Source: Vreelandella zhuhanensis (GTDB taxonomy: Bacteria; Pseudomonadota; Gammaproteobacteria; Pseudomonadales; Halomonadaceae). Taken from it: 64,000 bases of DNA. The stretch is taken from assembly GCF_009793355.1 (NCBI RefSeq), contig NZ_WTKP01000002.1, forward strand, positions 360,409 through 424,408, written 5' to 3'. The notes beneath the pieces are model-generated. The model did not search any database and had not been told where the DNA came from. It was given only the letters and a program-made list of their open reading frames with translations. Every line of letters starts with the position of its first letter. Positions within the stretch are counted from its first letter, which is position 1. A program made the translations under genes and the position numbers. Below are positions 28,957 through 38,196 of this stretch, piece after piece.

Positions 28957-29209
28957 TGCCGAACTCCACGTCATGTTCAGGTAAAATCAAGCTCAGATAA
29001 AATAAGCGTAGTGCATTGAAAGCCATCGTAAGGCTTGGATTTCAATCCAGGCAATGCCAAGTTTGGCATTCTCATTTTCTTAGAGGCTTTCTTAAGCACT
29101 ACCCAGTAAGGCAAAGCTAAGCGACAGCGCCAACGACTGCAACCGCTGAATGTAACAAATGCTCGGCTTGTCATTTTTTCACGCTACGTGTTCCTCAGCA
29201 GGATGATTC

Positions 29210-32026
29210 ATGCACGGACTGTTAAGACGCCTGTTTGCCCCACGCTGGCAACACCCCGACGCCGCCGTACGCCGCGAGGCATTAGCACGGCTTGACCCCC
29301 AGCGCCCCGAACAACGCCAGGCACTTCAGCACCTAGCCCAAGATGAAGACAGTAACATCCGGCTGGCAGCCTTGGTGGCATTAGTCGATCTTCAGGCACT
29401 GCTTGATGGGTACGCTGCTCAAATAGATAATGAGGCCTGGTTTGCCGAGGTGAGCCGTCAGCTTTGCGGTCAGACAGGGCACGCTGATCTCGCCAGTCGT
29501 CAAGCGCTGATCGAGACTATCACCGATGCACGTTTGCTCAACACCGTAGTGCTGCAGGGTGACAATCTCGATTTGCGTCTGGCGGCCTTGGCCCAACTTA
29601 GTGCGCCTGATGATCTTATTTATCAAGCTTGCCATAACGGAGTAGCGCTGGTGCGCCACAGTGCTGCCGAACGCCTGCATGAGGAAGCTGACCTCAAGCG
29701 CCTGCTCAAGGAGGCTCGGCGTGATCGCCAGGTAATACGCACCGCCCGTGAGCGTCTTACACGGCTACGGGCCGACAGCCAATGGTTTCATGACCAATAT
29801 CAGCAGCGTGAAACCTTGCTGACCCGCCTGGAGCAGCATGCTCGTATGGCTTGGGAGCCTCTTTATGGGGGACGTTTTCGTCATCTGCAGCGTGAGTGGG
29901 AGGCTCTCAAGGCGTCTCCCGATTCTACCCAGGAGGCCCGTTACCAGGATGCTTGCCTGACCTGTCGCAAGACGTTGCGCGATCACGAAGCCCAGGAACA
30001 AGCACGCCTGGTCGATCAACAGCGCCAGGAAGACGCCAACCAGACCCGTGACGAACTCCTTGAAGGAATAGAAGAAAGCCTGGAAAGCATCTGTCACGGT
30101 GCCACCCTGATGACGCAGGACATTGCCAGCTTGCGTTCCCAGAAGCAGCTTCTGGCTCATCGCTGGCAAGCGCTCTCCGACATTCATCCTGCCAGCGAGC
30201 AGCAGCAACAACGTTATACCCGCATGATGCACGACTACGAGCGCTGTTATCACGCATGGGAACGCTGGCAACTGCTTGCCAAGGAAGTGGAAAATGCGCT
30301 GACCGAGCATGACCTCAAGGCATTACAGGCGCTGACCAAACAGAGCCAATGGCCGGAACACCTGACGCCCCCGGCACTGCTCGTTCGCGCCAGAGAAGCC
30401 TTGGCATCCTCACAAGGCGAGCAAACGGATGCCACTGCCACTGAAAAGCTCGATAGTCTTGCCGAGCAACTTGACAGCTTTGAACAGTTTCTCGAACGCG
30501 GCGCCTTCAAGAGTGCCAGCAGATTACATCAACGCATCAAGCCCCAAATCGAAGCATTATCTTCTCGCAACAGCAGCCGGCCATTGAAAAACAGGCTTAA
30601 GAAACTTGGGGCTCGACTGGCTGAATTGCGTGACTGGCGAGGATTCGTTGCCGGCCCCAAACGTGAACAGCTGTGTGAGTTGATCGATGCCTTGGCTAAC
30701 GACACGGCAATGGACGAAGCGGCCCTAGACCGTCGTCATCGTCAACTGGTAAAGGAGTGGAGAGACTTGGGCGATGCGGCGGCCAATCGTGAACAGTCTG
30801 CTCGCTTTCGTCACTCCTCGGACCGTATTCAAGCCCGCCTGGCGCCTTGGCGTAAAGGTTTGGCAGAGGAGCGTCAGCAGAATCTCATGGCGCGTGAAGC
30901 CTTGTGTGAACAGCTCGAAACGCTGCTCGCTCAACCTGCTGAAGATGCAGACCCGGATGTATTGCGTCAGATTCGCGACAAGGCGCGCCAGCAATGGCGG
31001 CATTATTCACCGGTACCTCGTGAGCAGGCCGAGACCATTGGACGACGTTTCGGCAAGGTTCGCCACCACCTTCAGGCGCTGATTGATCAACGCGCGCATA
31101 CAATTGCCACCACCAAACGCGATCTGATCGAGGCCACTCGTCACCTCTTGAGTGACGAGACATTGGCACCTCCGGAGCGCGCCACACAAGCCAAGGCACT
31201 ACAAAAGCAATGGCGCTCGCTGGGGCGCGCTCCCAAAGGAGAAGAACAAACGTTATGGCAGGAATTTCGCCAGCTGTGTGATCAAATATTTATGCTGCGC
31301 GACGCCGCCCAGGCCCAACAAGCCAAGCCGCAGCAAGACCAGCTGGATGCCATGCAGCAACTAATCGAGCGCCTGGACAGCTGGCAACCCAGGGAGGCCA
31401 GCGAAGTCGAAATTCTAGAGGATATACTCAAGGAGGCTGCCACACTTGAGCCACTGCCGCGCAATCGACGTGGTGAAGGCATGCAGCGGCGGCTCAGCGG
31501 GATCGTACGCACAAGACGCGAACACTTGAATCGGCTGGAGGTGGGCGAGATCGTACAATACTGGCGCGAGCTATATCCCTTGCTCAATGCGCATCTGGCA
31601 GCGGATGCAGCGTTTATCAACCATAACGTTACTCAGGAGGTCATCGCTCAAGCGGTTGTCACCGTCCCGCTAAAGCCATCCTTCCAGGCCGCTCACGAGA
31701 AGCGCAACAAGGCACGCCGAGACGCCAGTAACACCTCCCTGGATAGCATCATGCCCGAGGTCGAAGAAGCACTGGCTCGCAATCGGGTGCACTTGTCATT
31801 ACTGGCCATGGGCCGGGTACGTCAACGCGATGAGCCACTACGCCTGGCGATTCAAGTGGAAAGGCTCAACGAAGGCCTCGTTCAGCCTCTTACTCCCGCC
31901 TCCGAGCTGACCGATGTGCTTGCTGAACTTCTCGCCATTGGCCCCATCTCCGAGGCGCTATGGCAAGACGAAGCCGCCGAATTGGATGAACTTCTTGGCC
32001 GCCTGGTCCGTTTACCTCCGCCTTGA
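29210..32026 (+). CDS. Large DUF349-repeat protein
   Basis: A 938-aa, highly charged, mostly helical protein. The N-terminus is HEAT-like (HPDAAVRREALARLD, DSNIRLAALVALVDL). The middle and end contain DUF349-type units such as QWRSLGRAPKGEEQTLWQEF and EWRDLGDAAANREQSARF. No signal or membrane segment. Similar long proteins occur in Pseudomonas and Halomonas, where their function is undefined. AGGA precedes the ATG. It is divergent from minC with a 253-bp gap. Confidence 0.82.
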   Translation: MHGLLRRLFAPRWQHPDAAVRREALARLDPQRPEQRQALQHLAQDEDSNIRLAALVALVDLQALLDGYAAQIDNEAWFAEVSRQLCGQTGHADLASRQALIETITDARLLNTVVLQGDNLDLRLAALAQLSAPDDLIYQACHNGVALVRHSAAERLHEEADLKRLLKEARRDRQVIRTARERLTRLRADSQWFHDQYQQRETLLTRLEQHARMAWEPLYGGRFRHLQREWEALKASPDSTQEARYQDACLTCRKTLRDHEAQEQARLVDQQRQEDANQTRDELLEGIEESLESICHGATLMTQDIASLRSQKQLLAHRWQALSDIHPASEQQQQRYTRMMHDYERCYHAWERWQLLAKEVENALTEHDLKALQALTKQSQWPEHLTPPALLVRAREALASSQGEQTDATATEKLDSLAEQLDSFEQFLERGAFKSASRLHQRIKPQIEALSSRNSSRPLKNRLKKLGARLAELRDWRGFVAGPKREQLCELIDALANDTAMDEAALDRRHRQLVKEWRDLGDAAANREQSARFRHSSDRIQARLAPWRKGLAEERQQNLMAREALCEQLETLLAQPAEDADPDVLRQIRDKARQQWRHYSPVPREQAETIGRRFGKVRHHLQALIDQRAHTIATTKRDLIEATRHLLSDETLAPPERATQAKALQKQWRSLGRAPKGEEQTLWQEFRQLCDQIFMLRDAAQAQQAKPQQDQLDAMQQLIERLDSWQPREASEVEILEDILKEAATLEPLPRNRRGEGMQRRLSGIVRTRREHLNRLEVGEIVQYWRELYPLLNAHLAADAAFINHNVTQEVIAQAVVTVPLKPSFQAAHEKRNKARRDASNTSLDSIMPEVEEALARNRVHLSLLAMGRVRQRDEPLRLAIQVERLNEGLVQPLTPASELTDVLAELLAIGPISEALWQDEAAELDELLGRLVRLPPP

Positions 32027-32043
32027 AGGAAAAGCAAGACAGC

Positions 32044-32072
32044 AAAACGGGAGGCCAGGCCTCCCGTTTTTT
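32044..32072. terminator. Bidirectional terminator between DUF349 gene and phaB
   Basis: A 12-bp perfect stem (AAAACGGGAGGC / GCCTCCCGTTTT) with a two-base loop is flanked by an A run and a T run, so it can serve both convergent genes. Confidence 0.92.
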
Positions 32073-32099
32073 ATGCAGCGAAAAAGCTGGTGTACCGAT

Positions 32100-32846
32100 T
32101 CAGCCCATGAACTGGCCGCCGTTGATATCGATATTGGCCCCGGTAATGAAGCCCGAATCTTCGTGAGCAAGAAACGCAACCAGACGGCCGATTTCTTCCG
32201 GTGTACCGAAGCGCTTGATGGGAATACCTTCACGAATGGTTTCCCGGACTTTTTCGGGAATCTTCATGATCATGTCTGTCGCAATATAGCCAGGCGATAC
32301 CGTGTTCACGGTAATACCCTTGGTGGCGGTTTCCTGAGCCAACGACATCGTCAGGCCATGCATACCGGCTTTGGCAGCCGCATAGTTAACCTGGCCGAAC
32401 TGGCCCTTGCGCCCATTGATCGAGGAAATATTGATAATCCTCCCGTAGTTTTGCTCAAGCATCGACTCAACCACACCACGGCAGGTGTTGAAAACGCTAT
32501 TAAGGTTGGTATCAATGACTTGGTACCATTGGTCGTAAGTCATACGCTTCATGGTGCCGTCGCGGGTGATGCCGGCACAATTGACCAGCACTTGGATAGG
32601 GCCATGCGTTTCGTTGATCTCACGGGCACCTTCGAGACAGGCATCATGGTCGGAAAGATCGATACCGGAAAGAGCGATGTTGGTATAGCCATCGGCTTTT
32701 TGTGTCTCCAGCCAGGTTTTAGCCTTATCCGGGTTATGGTACCCCGCAACCACCTGAAAACCCGCATCCGCCAAAGAACGACAAATTGCCGTACCGATAC
32801 CACCAGTTCCACCAGTTACCCAGGCGACGGGGACTTGATTTGCCAT
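32100..32846 (-). CDS. phaB: Acetoacetyl-CoA reductase (PHB synthesis)
   Basis: A 248-aa NADPH-dependent short-chain dehydrogenase making (R)-3-hydroxybutyryl-CoA for polyhydroxybutyrate. The cofactor motif TGGTGGIG is at 11-18, NAG-like NCAGITRDG at 89-97, with catalytic Ser141/142, Tyr155 and Lys159 (NYAAAK). The sequence VNCAGITRDGTMKRM and the SSINGRKGQFGQ region distinguish PhaB from FabG. No PHB synthase is adjacent; a thiolase is at 38197. Confidence 0.92.
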   Translation of the reverse strand: MANQVPVAWVTGGTGGIGTAICRSLADAGFQVVAGYHNPDKAKTWLETQKADGYTNIALSGIDLSDHDACLEGAREINETHGPIQVLVNCAGITRDGTMKRMTYDQWYQVIDTNLNSVFNTCRGVVESMLEQNYGRIINISSINGRKGQFGQVNYAAAKAGMHGLTMSLAQETATKGITVNTVSPGYIATDMIMKIPEKVRETIREGIPIKRFGTPEEIGRLVAFLAHEDSGFITGANIDINGGQFMG

Positions 32847-33090
32847 TGACTACCTCCCTGATAATGACTCATGGCTTGGCAACATGTTGCTTGCTGGCAA
32901 GCCATTCTAGTGAAAAGCGCTCAAGCGCCTTTTTATTACAATCTTGGCGGTCGATGCCCTGATTCTAATGAGGCCCCAACGACCGCAACGTTATAGTTTT
33001 TCACATTTGTAAATTAAGCATAGTCCTAACATCACCATGTTGCAGCAGAATGAAAGCAACTACCATAAGCTAATCGTTTTAAAGCCACGC

Positions 33091-33118
33091 TTGACATAAT
33101 CCAGAAAAAGAGTAGTAT
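33091..33118 (+). promoter_or_regulatory. Sigma-70 promoter of the initiator tRNA
   Basis: TTGACA (33091-33096) and TAGTAT (33113-33118) are separated by 16 bp. They end 15 bp before the tRNA 5' end, consistent with a stand-alone tRNA transcript. Confidence 0.75.
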
Positions 33119-33132
33119 GCATCTCACGTTGA

Positions 33133-33209
<77 letters not shown>

Positions 33210-33217
33210 TTATTTTG

Positions 33218-33256
33218 AAAGGCAGATCAGTCACTTACTGGTCTGCCTTTTTTTTG
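33218..33256 (+). terminator. Terminator of the tRNA-fMet unit
   Basis: AAAGGCAGATCAG pairs with CTGGTCTGCCTTT (one G:T) across a 7-base loop and ends in a run of eight T. Confidence 0.92.
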
Positions 33257-33518
33257 CTTGGTTTTTCGATCTTCTCTGTGCCCACATTTTTTGACCGCCT
33301 TGAGCCGCAAAAAATCGCATGAGCTTCAGGCGACAGACCAGCATTTTCCTCCGTCCGTTTATTCCCCCAGCGCTAGCCTTTCTTACGTAAGCGTCCGGCA
33401 ATCCCATCTTGAGCCTGGCACTGCGGGCCGTCAGGATAGTGTCCACTCGTGGTGGACGGCATTGTCGAAGTGCAATACCGGTGGATTGTGCCAGCAGCCT
33501 TCCCGCAGCAGAGCACGC
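33251..33518. other. Gene-poor stretch before the IS3 remnant
   Basis: This space holds the end of the tRNA terminator and no gene I recognise. A 71-codon minus-strand frame (33231-33446) begins inside the TAGTGTCCACT motif and runs into the terminator, so I do not trust it. The motif TAGTGTCCACT (33437-33447) followed by GGTGGAC recurs at the other side of the island (36814-36824, 36833). It probably marks insertion-sequence ends. Confidence 0.5.
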
Positions 33519-34121
33519 TCAACCAGCTTTTTGTGCCAGTTCACCGGACTCGGCTTCATGGATTTCCGAGGCAATGATCTTGCGGCTGTAGATGTCCATG
33601 ATCAGGTACAGATACCAGTGCTGGCCACGCACCGCTGATGGACAGTAACTGATGTCATAGCCCCAAACCTGGTTAGGGCCTTTCCCGGTGAAGCGGTGAA
33701 GCTGGTCGACTTCAGCACTTTGCGGGGCGGCTTCATGCGCCCCCGATGATTCAGTTGCCAGATAAACGCCTTTGTCAACCAGTGACGGCACAATCTGTGA
33801 CTGTGGCAAACTCCGATACCGGGGTTGATTGCAGGCGCTCAGAATAGCCAGCTCCTCGGCCTGTGTGAGTTTATGGGGCTGGTCGGCCGTTTCCACTACA
33901 AAGGCAAGCCTGGCTTCGGGGGACCAGTCTTCCCCGGTGGTGCGATTACCTGGCATGGGCATGCCCTGTTGTCGACAGTGTTTCAGCCAACTATACAGAG
34001 TCACGTCGGATATACCTTCCTCGGCCGACACCGACAGGTCCCTTCGGTTCTGTGGAGGCAACAGCTTCTTCAGCACTGCGGCTTTACGTTCTTCAGAATA
34101 ACGTGGCATGAATGATCCCAT
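33519..34121 (-). pseudogene. IS3-family transposase remnant, internally deleted
   Basis: A 200-codon frame joins pieces of both proteins of an IS3-type element. The first part (MPRYSEERKAAVLKKLLPP, helix-turn-helix GISDVTLYSWLKHC) is the OrfA end. The second (ILSACNQPRYRSLPQSQIVPSL) is the OrfB start. The third is the integrase core (GPNQVWGYDISYCPS, MDIYSRKIIASEIHEAESGE). The joins are unnatural: a stretch between them has lost most of the HTH_21 region. The chain stops after the second strand of the catalytic fold, so the later catalytic Asp and Glu are missing. It cannot be an active transposase. I cannot name the parent element. Confidence 0.85.
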
Positions 34122-34188
34122 GCCACCCCCGCTAGTGAAATTCAGGCGAAATCGCCAACTGGAAAACTAGGCTGATAGAGGGGGAACA

Positions 34189-35013
34189 TCAAAAAACATA
34201 AATGAAGCCAACACCGATCTCCGCTTCATAATCATTCCGAGATATGGGGCTATCTGAAACGTCACTCCCATAGGCTTCGTAAAGAGCTTCACCGAAAATC
34301 TGCCAGTTTTCGTTCAAGTAATTTCGATAGTTAACATTGACACCAGTTGATCTATACCCGCTATCAACATCGGTTTCTGTAAGACCTGAATCTATGGATT
34401 GCTGTGTGTTCACACCAAAGTCCCGGTTGGCTAACTTACCATCGTGGAAAGTGACAGCAGCGCCAACTTCCCAGCCCGTGCCGTTAGGTTCGCAACCCAA
34501 ACAAGTTCCTGCGCCGAAAATCCCTAGCGTACCGATTTCTCCTGTTAATACACGGCCATCTAAAAAGTAACGCCAATCTTCTGCAAGGGCATGACGCACT
34601 TCCAACAGCAATGTCGCTCCAGAATTCGATTCGCCTAACCCATCCAGTCTGCCATCTTCTGAATCACCCTCTTCACGGCCCTCTTCGTAGCCTACTGAGG
34701 CTTGAAACAACCAGGCATCCTTGGCCAATGTCCGCCACCCAATTGCTTCACCTGCCCAGAAAAAAATGTGTTCACCAGTTCGCCACTGAACACCCCCAGC
34801 CGGGTCGATCTCAAACTCGAATTCGTCCGAACCCTCATAAGCAGTCTCGTATTCAACGCCCAGCCCAAGCCCAAAGCCCCAACCATCGCCATCCGTAAAA
34901 TCGTCGATAGAAGGAAGCGGAACGAGAGGGGTTCTCGCCTCCGTCGCATTTACCGATCCGAAACATGAAAGAGCGCCAATAAATGTGACGACATGAAGCA
35001 CTATTTTTTTCAT
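34189..35013 (-). CDS. MipA/OmpV-family outer-membrane protein
   Basis: A 274-aa beta-barrel. The signal peptide ends near 23 (G-S-V-N-A). The mature start and the C-terminal pattern (DYEAEIGVGFIYVF ending in Phe) fit MipA/OmpV. Base composition is visibly more AT-rich than the surrounding genes and no operon partner is present. It lies between an IS3 remnant and an IS66 remnant, so recent acquisition is likely. MipA proteins are scaffold-like or porin-like, and the specific role here is unknown. Confidence 0.85.
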   Translation of the reverse strand: MKKIVLHVVTFIGALSCFGSVNATEARTPLVPLPSIDDFTDGDGWGFGLGLGVEYETAYEGSDEFEFEIDPAGGVQWRTGEHIFFWAGEAIGWRTLAKDAWLFQASVGYEEGREEGDSEDGRLDGLGESNSGATLLLEVRHALAEDWRYFLDGRVLTGEIGTLGIFGAGTCLGCEPNGTGWEVGAAVTFHDGKLANRDFGVNTQQSIDSGLTETDVDSGYRSTGVNVNYRNYLNENWQIFGEALYEAYGSDVSDSPISRNDYEAEIGVGFIYVF

Positions 35014-35097
35014 GATTTTTTCACCTATGAAGCAGGAGGTGGTAATACGTTTTACTCGTCACTATAGATGATTATTTTTAACGTAAGAGTTTAGCCA

Positions 35098-36007
35098 TCA
35101 CGCATTGTCAGGTATAGCCGGTTTCCAGTTGTGGGGCAATAGCTCGTCTATGGCTCTGTTCTTCTGCGTCGGTAGACGCGTCATGACATCCTTCAGATAG
35201 GCGTAAGGATCATGCCTGTTCAGCTTGGTCGACTGGATCAGGCTCATGATGCTGGCCGCTGCGCAGTGAGCCGGCGAACAACCAGTTGCGGCGCCCCTGT
35301 GCCGGGGACGGATCAGATTCTCTATCCGATTATTATCGATAGGCAACCGGCCGTCATCCAGGTAGCGCGTCAGGGCTGCCCAGCGTTTCAGGCTGTAGTC
35401 CATCGCTTTCGCCATTGCTGAGCCCTCCGGCACTTTCTCGCGATGAGCCAGCATCCAGCGGTATAGCGTGTCGGCGATAGGCCTCGCTCTGGTATCGCGT
35501 AGCCGTTGGCGTTCTTCCGCGGTGAGCGATTTGACCTCACGCTCTATCTGGTAGAGCTGACCGATCAGGTCGATGGCCTGCTCGGCGATCTGGCTCTTTT
35601 CAGTAACGTGCAGATCAACGAACTTGCACCGTGCATGAGCCATGCAGCCGATCTCGGTGACGCCGGCAAAGCTCTGTCTGTAGCCACCATAGTCGTCGCA
35701 GACCAACTTGCCTCGCCATTCACCCAGGAAGTCGCGAGCATGGTGACCACCGCGTCCTTCACTGAAGTCGTAGACCACCGCCTTCAACTCTGTGTAAGGC
35801 GTGGTGGCATAGGCCCAGAGGTAGGTGCGATGGGTCTTCTTTTTACCCGGTGCCAGCATCGGGACCGGCGTCTCGTCAGCATGCAGCACCGGCTCTTTAA
35901 GTAGCAGATCACGCAGCGCATCGACGAGGAGCTGAAGCCGTAGGCCGCATAGGCCGACCCACTCGGCGGAGTTGATCGGGAGAGAGCTGAGACAGATCGA
36001 GTGGCAT
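35098..36007 (-). pseudogene. tnpC: IS66 transposase TnpC with large internal deletion
   Basis: The real TnpC start is visible at ATG 36007 (M-P-L-D-L-S-Q-L-S-P-D-Q-L-R). After about 16 codons the sequence jumps out of frame to the middle of the protein (EWVGLCGLRLQLLVDAL then LHADETPVPML). This removes most of the N-terminal zinc-finger and helical part. The DDE half is present up to the end, with residues D of VCDDYGGY and the final E region (IDNNRIENLIRP), but a stretch near GAATGCSPAH appears frame-shifted relative to the usual GRKNWLF motif. Full TnpC is above 500 residues; about 300 codons remain. Non-functional. Confidence 0.9.
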
Positions 36008-36105
36008 AGTCATATGCTGAGTATGCCAGCCCTTGAGAAATAGCGGGATTAGCAGATCCGCGAATAGCAGATCAGGAGGTTCTATGCCCTTTCTGGCCGG
36101 AGAGG

Positions 36106-36441
36106 TCAGAGCGTTAAGATAACCCCGTTGGCACCGAGACGCTGCCAGGGGAGGCCTTGTACCAATGTCACGACCTGTTCCGCTGATAACTCAATCCGGT
36201 CTCTCCGCCACGTCTCAGCCCAGTGGAACTTACCCTGCTTCAGACGCCGGGCACACAGCCAGATACCCAGTCCATCATGAACCAGCACTTTCATGCGGTT
36301 ACCGCGGCGGTTAGCAAACAGATAAGCGCAATGCGGCCGAGCGGCGCCAAACACCTTCACGACCCGAGCCAGGGCTGTATCCGGGCCAGCGCGCATGTCA
36401 AGCGGCTCGGTAACCAACCAGATTTCGTCAATACAGATCAC
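36106..36441 (-). CDS. tnpB: IS66 accessory protein TnpB
   Basis: A 111-aa small protein, intact (LVTEPLDMRAGPDTAL, YLFANRRGNRMKVLVHDG, GIWLCARRLKQGKFHW). It is required with TnpA for IS66 transposition in known elements. The gene overlaps tnpA by ATGA and precedes tnpC. Partners are damaged, so the element is probably dead, although it could act in trans with a functional copy. Confidence 0.92.
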   Translation of the reverse strand: MICIDEIWLVTEPLDMRAGPDTALARVVKVFGAARPHCAYLFANRRGNRMKVLVHDGLGIWLCARRLKQGKFHWAETWRRDRIELSAEQVVTLVQGLPWQRLGANGVILTL

Positions 36442-36811
36442 GATAGCAAATCCTTCAGCAACGCCCGGCAGCCCTGTTGATCAGATACTGGCCATTCGAC
36501 TGTTACGACGCCGTTAGCCCTCGGTATCAATAGGCGAATATAGTCTGTCCGACTATTATGCTGAGTAGTTTCCGGTGCGGACGTGCCTGATACTGGCACT
36601 GGATCGAACGCGCGCGGATCATTTCTGGGCGTCTGTCGGCGCGCTTCACGAATCCACTTGTGTACTAGGTTGGCGTTCAATGCATTCTCTAACGCGATGC
36701 TGGCCACTGAGGCGCCGGCCTGTGGGCAGGCGTTGATATAATACTGGCTTTGAATTCTGGACTGTAACGGCGGCGCTTGCGGGGCGCTTCCAACACGCTT
36801 AATTCGGTCAT
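36438..36811 (-). pseudogene. tnpA: IS66 TnpA with frameshift
   Basis: Translation from ATG 36811 gives the standard M-T-E-L-S-V-L-E-A-P-R-K-R-R-R-Y-S-P-E-F, then loses frame around 36745-36748. The alternative frame resumes at Y-I-N-A-C-P-Q-A-G-A-S-V-A and runs to the stop at 36438. One base is missing relative to the expected F-K-A-Q-V-I-N-A-C. The upstream reading frame extending to 36851 is an artefact. DNA-binding helix-turn-helix residues after the shift are intact. Confidence 0.85.
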
Positions 36812-36898
36812 GGTAGTGTCCACTAAGAAATAGGTGGACACCTACCGTCAAGGAAATCGCGGTTCAGTGGAAGGTGTGTTCACCGGTCGCATACTTTC

Positions 36899-37459
36899 TT
36901 ACCGCATACCCTTCCAGTCTTCACGCTCAAGCTCAGGATTTTCTTCGCGGAAGCGCGCGTAGAGTGTAATACCTTGGGTGTCTTCCAAAATATCGACCTG
37001 AACTCCCTTCTCGCGCAGCAGCGCTTCCGTGCCCGCGGCATTGGTGATATCGCCCACCACAACACGCGAGACGCCGCGCATATGCAGCAGCGTGGCGCAG
37101 ATCTCGCAGGGGCTCAAGGAGGTGAACAGGGTCGTCTGGCTGAAGTCGAGTCGGCCCGCATCGCGCATGGCAGCGGTCTCTCCATGGTTGTAAGGATGGT
37201 TCTCCTGCACCAGGGTGTTATGCCCCTTGCCAACAATCCGCCGCGTCACGTTATCGATAATCACCGCGCCGATGGGACAGCCGCCCTCGTCATAACTTTT
37301 GCGCGCCAGCAGCACCGCGACCCGCATGAGATCGGCATCGCTCAGGCGACGAATGAAGGCCTCATCCATCAACGCCGACAGGCTGGCGGTGGGCATGTGG
37401 GCAATGGCTTTCAGTGCCGCCTCGGTGACCTGCGTTTTTTCGTTTAATAGTGATTGCAT
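36899..37459 (-). CDS. Nucleoside deaminase, yeast FCY1-type cytosine deaminase-like
   Basis: A 186-aa zinc deaminase. Zinc ligands and proton shuttle are at H92, E94 (NHGETAAM) and C118/C121 (SPCEIC). The pattern EGGCPIGAVIID, GKGHNTLVQ, LFTSLSPCEICATLL and GVSRVVVGD follows yeast cytosine deaminase (Fcy1), including the EDW near the end. It differs from the bacterial amidohydrolase CodA, so cytosine-to-uracil conversion is a reasonable but unproven guess. The ATG at 37459 is the first that yields a coherent N-terminus. It lies next to the IS66 remnant. Confidence 0.85.
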   Translation of the reverse strand: MQSLLNEKTQVTEAALKAIAHMPTASLSALMDEAFIRRLSDADLMRVAVLLARKSYDEGGCPIGAVIIDNVTRRIVGKGHNTLVQENHPYNHGETAAMRDAGRLDFSQTTLFTSLSPCEICATLLHMRGVSRVVVGDITNAAGTEALLREKGVQVDILEDTQGITLYARFREENPELEREDWKGMR

Positions 37460-37585
37460 ACTCGCGCCCTTCGGTTTGCCGAGGTTAATAATGGTAACTA
37501 GGCTGATTCTAGTGATGTTCAATGCATTAGCATTAGCATCGTCATTTCCTATTCGCCGCACCGTATTCGACAGGAGATTGAAGCT

Positions 37586-38074
37586 ATGTCCAGTCCTGAG
37601 CACAAGCAGAAGATCTGGAAGATGATCAAGGATATCAAAGTCGGCATGCTGGTTACGCTGGATGGCGATATGCCTCGTGCCCGGCCGATGCACCTGGTTC
37701 AGGATGAATATGATGGCACCCTGTGGTTCTTCACCCGCCGCAGTGCCGAGAAGGTCTTTGAAACCGCCAGTGATCACGACGTCTGCCTCAGCTTCTCCGA
37801 TCAGGAAGAAGGCGTGTACGTGTCGCTCTCGGGCCAGGCCAACCTCACCGATGACCGCGAGCTGATCGAAAAATACTGGAACCCCTTCATCGGGGCCTGG
37901 TTCCCTGAAGGCAAGGACGACCCGGACGTGGCTTTACTGGAAATCAAGGTACAGATGGGTGAGCACTGGAAGGCCAAAGAGAGCAAGACGTTCCAGCTCT
38001 ATGAGATCGCCAAGGCCAACGTCAAGAAAGACGCTACCCCGAACCTGGGCGAAAATGAAAAGTTCGGCGGCTGA
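37586..38074 (+). CDS. Pyridoxamine-5'-phosphate-oxidase-fold general stress protein
   Basis: A 162-aa protein of the flavin-binding split-barrel family (general stress protein 26-like). The sequences IKVGMLVTLDGDMPRARPMH and TLWFFTRRSAEKVFE, and the later DPDVALLEIKVQMGEHW, are typical. These proteins bind FMN or FAD but their physiological role is not settled. It has a good AGGAG ahead of ATG 37586, and is divergent from the deaminase. Confidence 0.88.
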   Translation: MSSPEHKQKIWKMIKDIKVGMLVTLDGDMPRARPMHLVQDEYDGTLWFFTRRSAEKVFETASDHDVCLSFSDQEEGVYVSLSGQANLTDDRELIEKYWNPFIGAWFPEGKDDPDVALLEIKVQMGEHWKAKESKTFQLYEIAKANVKKDATPNLGENEKFGG

Positions 38075-38196
38075 CTTCGTTCTGACGCCGGCACTGGCTG
38101 GCCTGCCATGGCCTCGGCGCCAACTCAGTGCTATAGGTGAAATGTCCTGATCTGCGGCCGCTCCGGCCGTTTACCCAAACGATTAGAGGAGTATTT

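Larger units (their letters stand above)
35098..36840. mobile_element. Degraded IS66-family element
   Basis: The tnpA-tnpB-tnpC order on the minus strand is typical of IS66. tnpA is frameshifted, tnpB is intact, tnpC is deleted. Immediately upstream of tnpA lies an inverted repeat (GGTAGTGTCCACT then AGGTGGACACCTACC) spanning 36812-36846. I could not define the terminal inverted repeats or a target duplication with certainty. Confidence 0.75.

Noticed and set aside
33231..33446. 71-codon minus-strand frame beside tRNA-fMet
   Set aside because: It runs into the tRNA terminator and shows no family.
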